Shown here piece after piece: positions 22,903 through 22,924 of a stretch of DNA of 22,924 nt; within the stretch, counting starts at the first letter, position 1, and each line of letters begins with the position of its first letter. Source of the stretch: Desulfobacterales bacterium (GTDB taxonomy: Bacteria; Desulfobacterota; Desulfobacteria; Desulfobacterales; JAHEIW01); NCBI GenBank assembly GCA_030145015.1, contig JAQYWI010000079.1:1-22924 (forward strand), given 5' to 3'. The notes below the pieces were generated by a model. The model was not told the origin of the DNA. It saw nothing but the letters and a program-made list of their open reading frames with translations, and ran no database searches. The translations under genes and the position numbers were made by a program.

Positions 22903-22924
22903 CTTTAAAAGCAATCGTGTAATT

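Overview
The window looks like a chromosome segment of a Gram-negative, probably anaerobic member of the Desulfobacterota (old Deltaproteobacteria). This placement is inferred from protein style, not from a marker gene. The clues are an AsmA-like GspN in the type II secretion (T2SS) operon, a PAS domain with a C/PCxxC cysteine motif, a fused TAXI-type TRAP transporter, and spacers full of short-period repeats. No rRNA, tRNA, CRISPR array or intact transposase gene was seen.

Layout. (1) 1-87 is the tail of an unidentified plus-strand gene. (2) 193-3927 (minus) is a two-component system: a membrane GAF/PAS histidine kinase followed by an NtrC-type sigma-54 activator, with a good sigma-70-like promoter at 4045-4073. 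(3) 4170-5078 (minus) is an unusual fusion of a complete IHF/HU-type DNA-bending domain to a 25-unit pentapeptide-repeat helix. (4) A 570-bp divergent spacer (5079-5648) holds palindromes and a promoter candidate. (5) 5649-17148 (plus) is a T2SS operon in the order G-H-I-J-K-L-M-N-C-D-E; gspF and the prepilin peptidase gspO are absent. (6) 17250-17741 (minus) is an exported DUF1566-type protein. (7) 17873-21837 (minus) is a TAXI receptor - fused TRAP permease - universal stress protein operon. (8) 22063 to the right edge (minus) is a family 2 glycosyltransferase.

How the genes work together. GspC and GspD form the outer-membrane and periplasm-spanning part of the secretion machine. GspE is its ATPase, GspL and GspM are its inner-membrane assembly proteins, and GspG with H/I/J/K forms the pseudopilus. 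GspN is an accessory membrane protein. The platform protein GspF and the peptidase that processes the pseudopilins must be encoded elsewhere. The TAXI receptor captures a small organic solute for the TRAP permease, and the Usp may regulate that transporter, as TeaD does in the TeaABC system.

The most unusual content lies in the spacers and in one fusion protein. Arrays of diverged 7-bp units occur at gene ends, and in two cases they run into reading frames: one array supplies the ribosome-binding site, start codon and prepilin leader of GspJ, and another encodes part of the GspH leader. A 142-bp MITE-like element with inverted ends and a flanking TA duplication sits between gspC and gspD and supplies the last base of the gspC stop codon. 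The IHF-pentapeptide fusion is the best candidate for a little-described protein.
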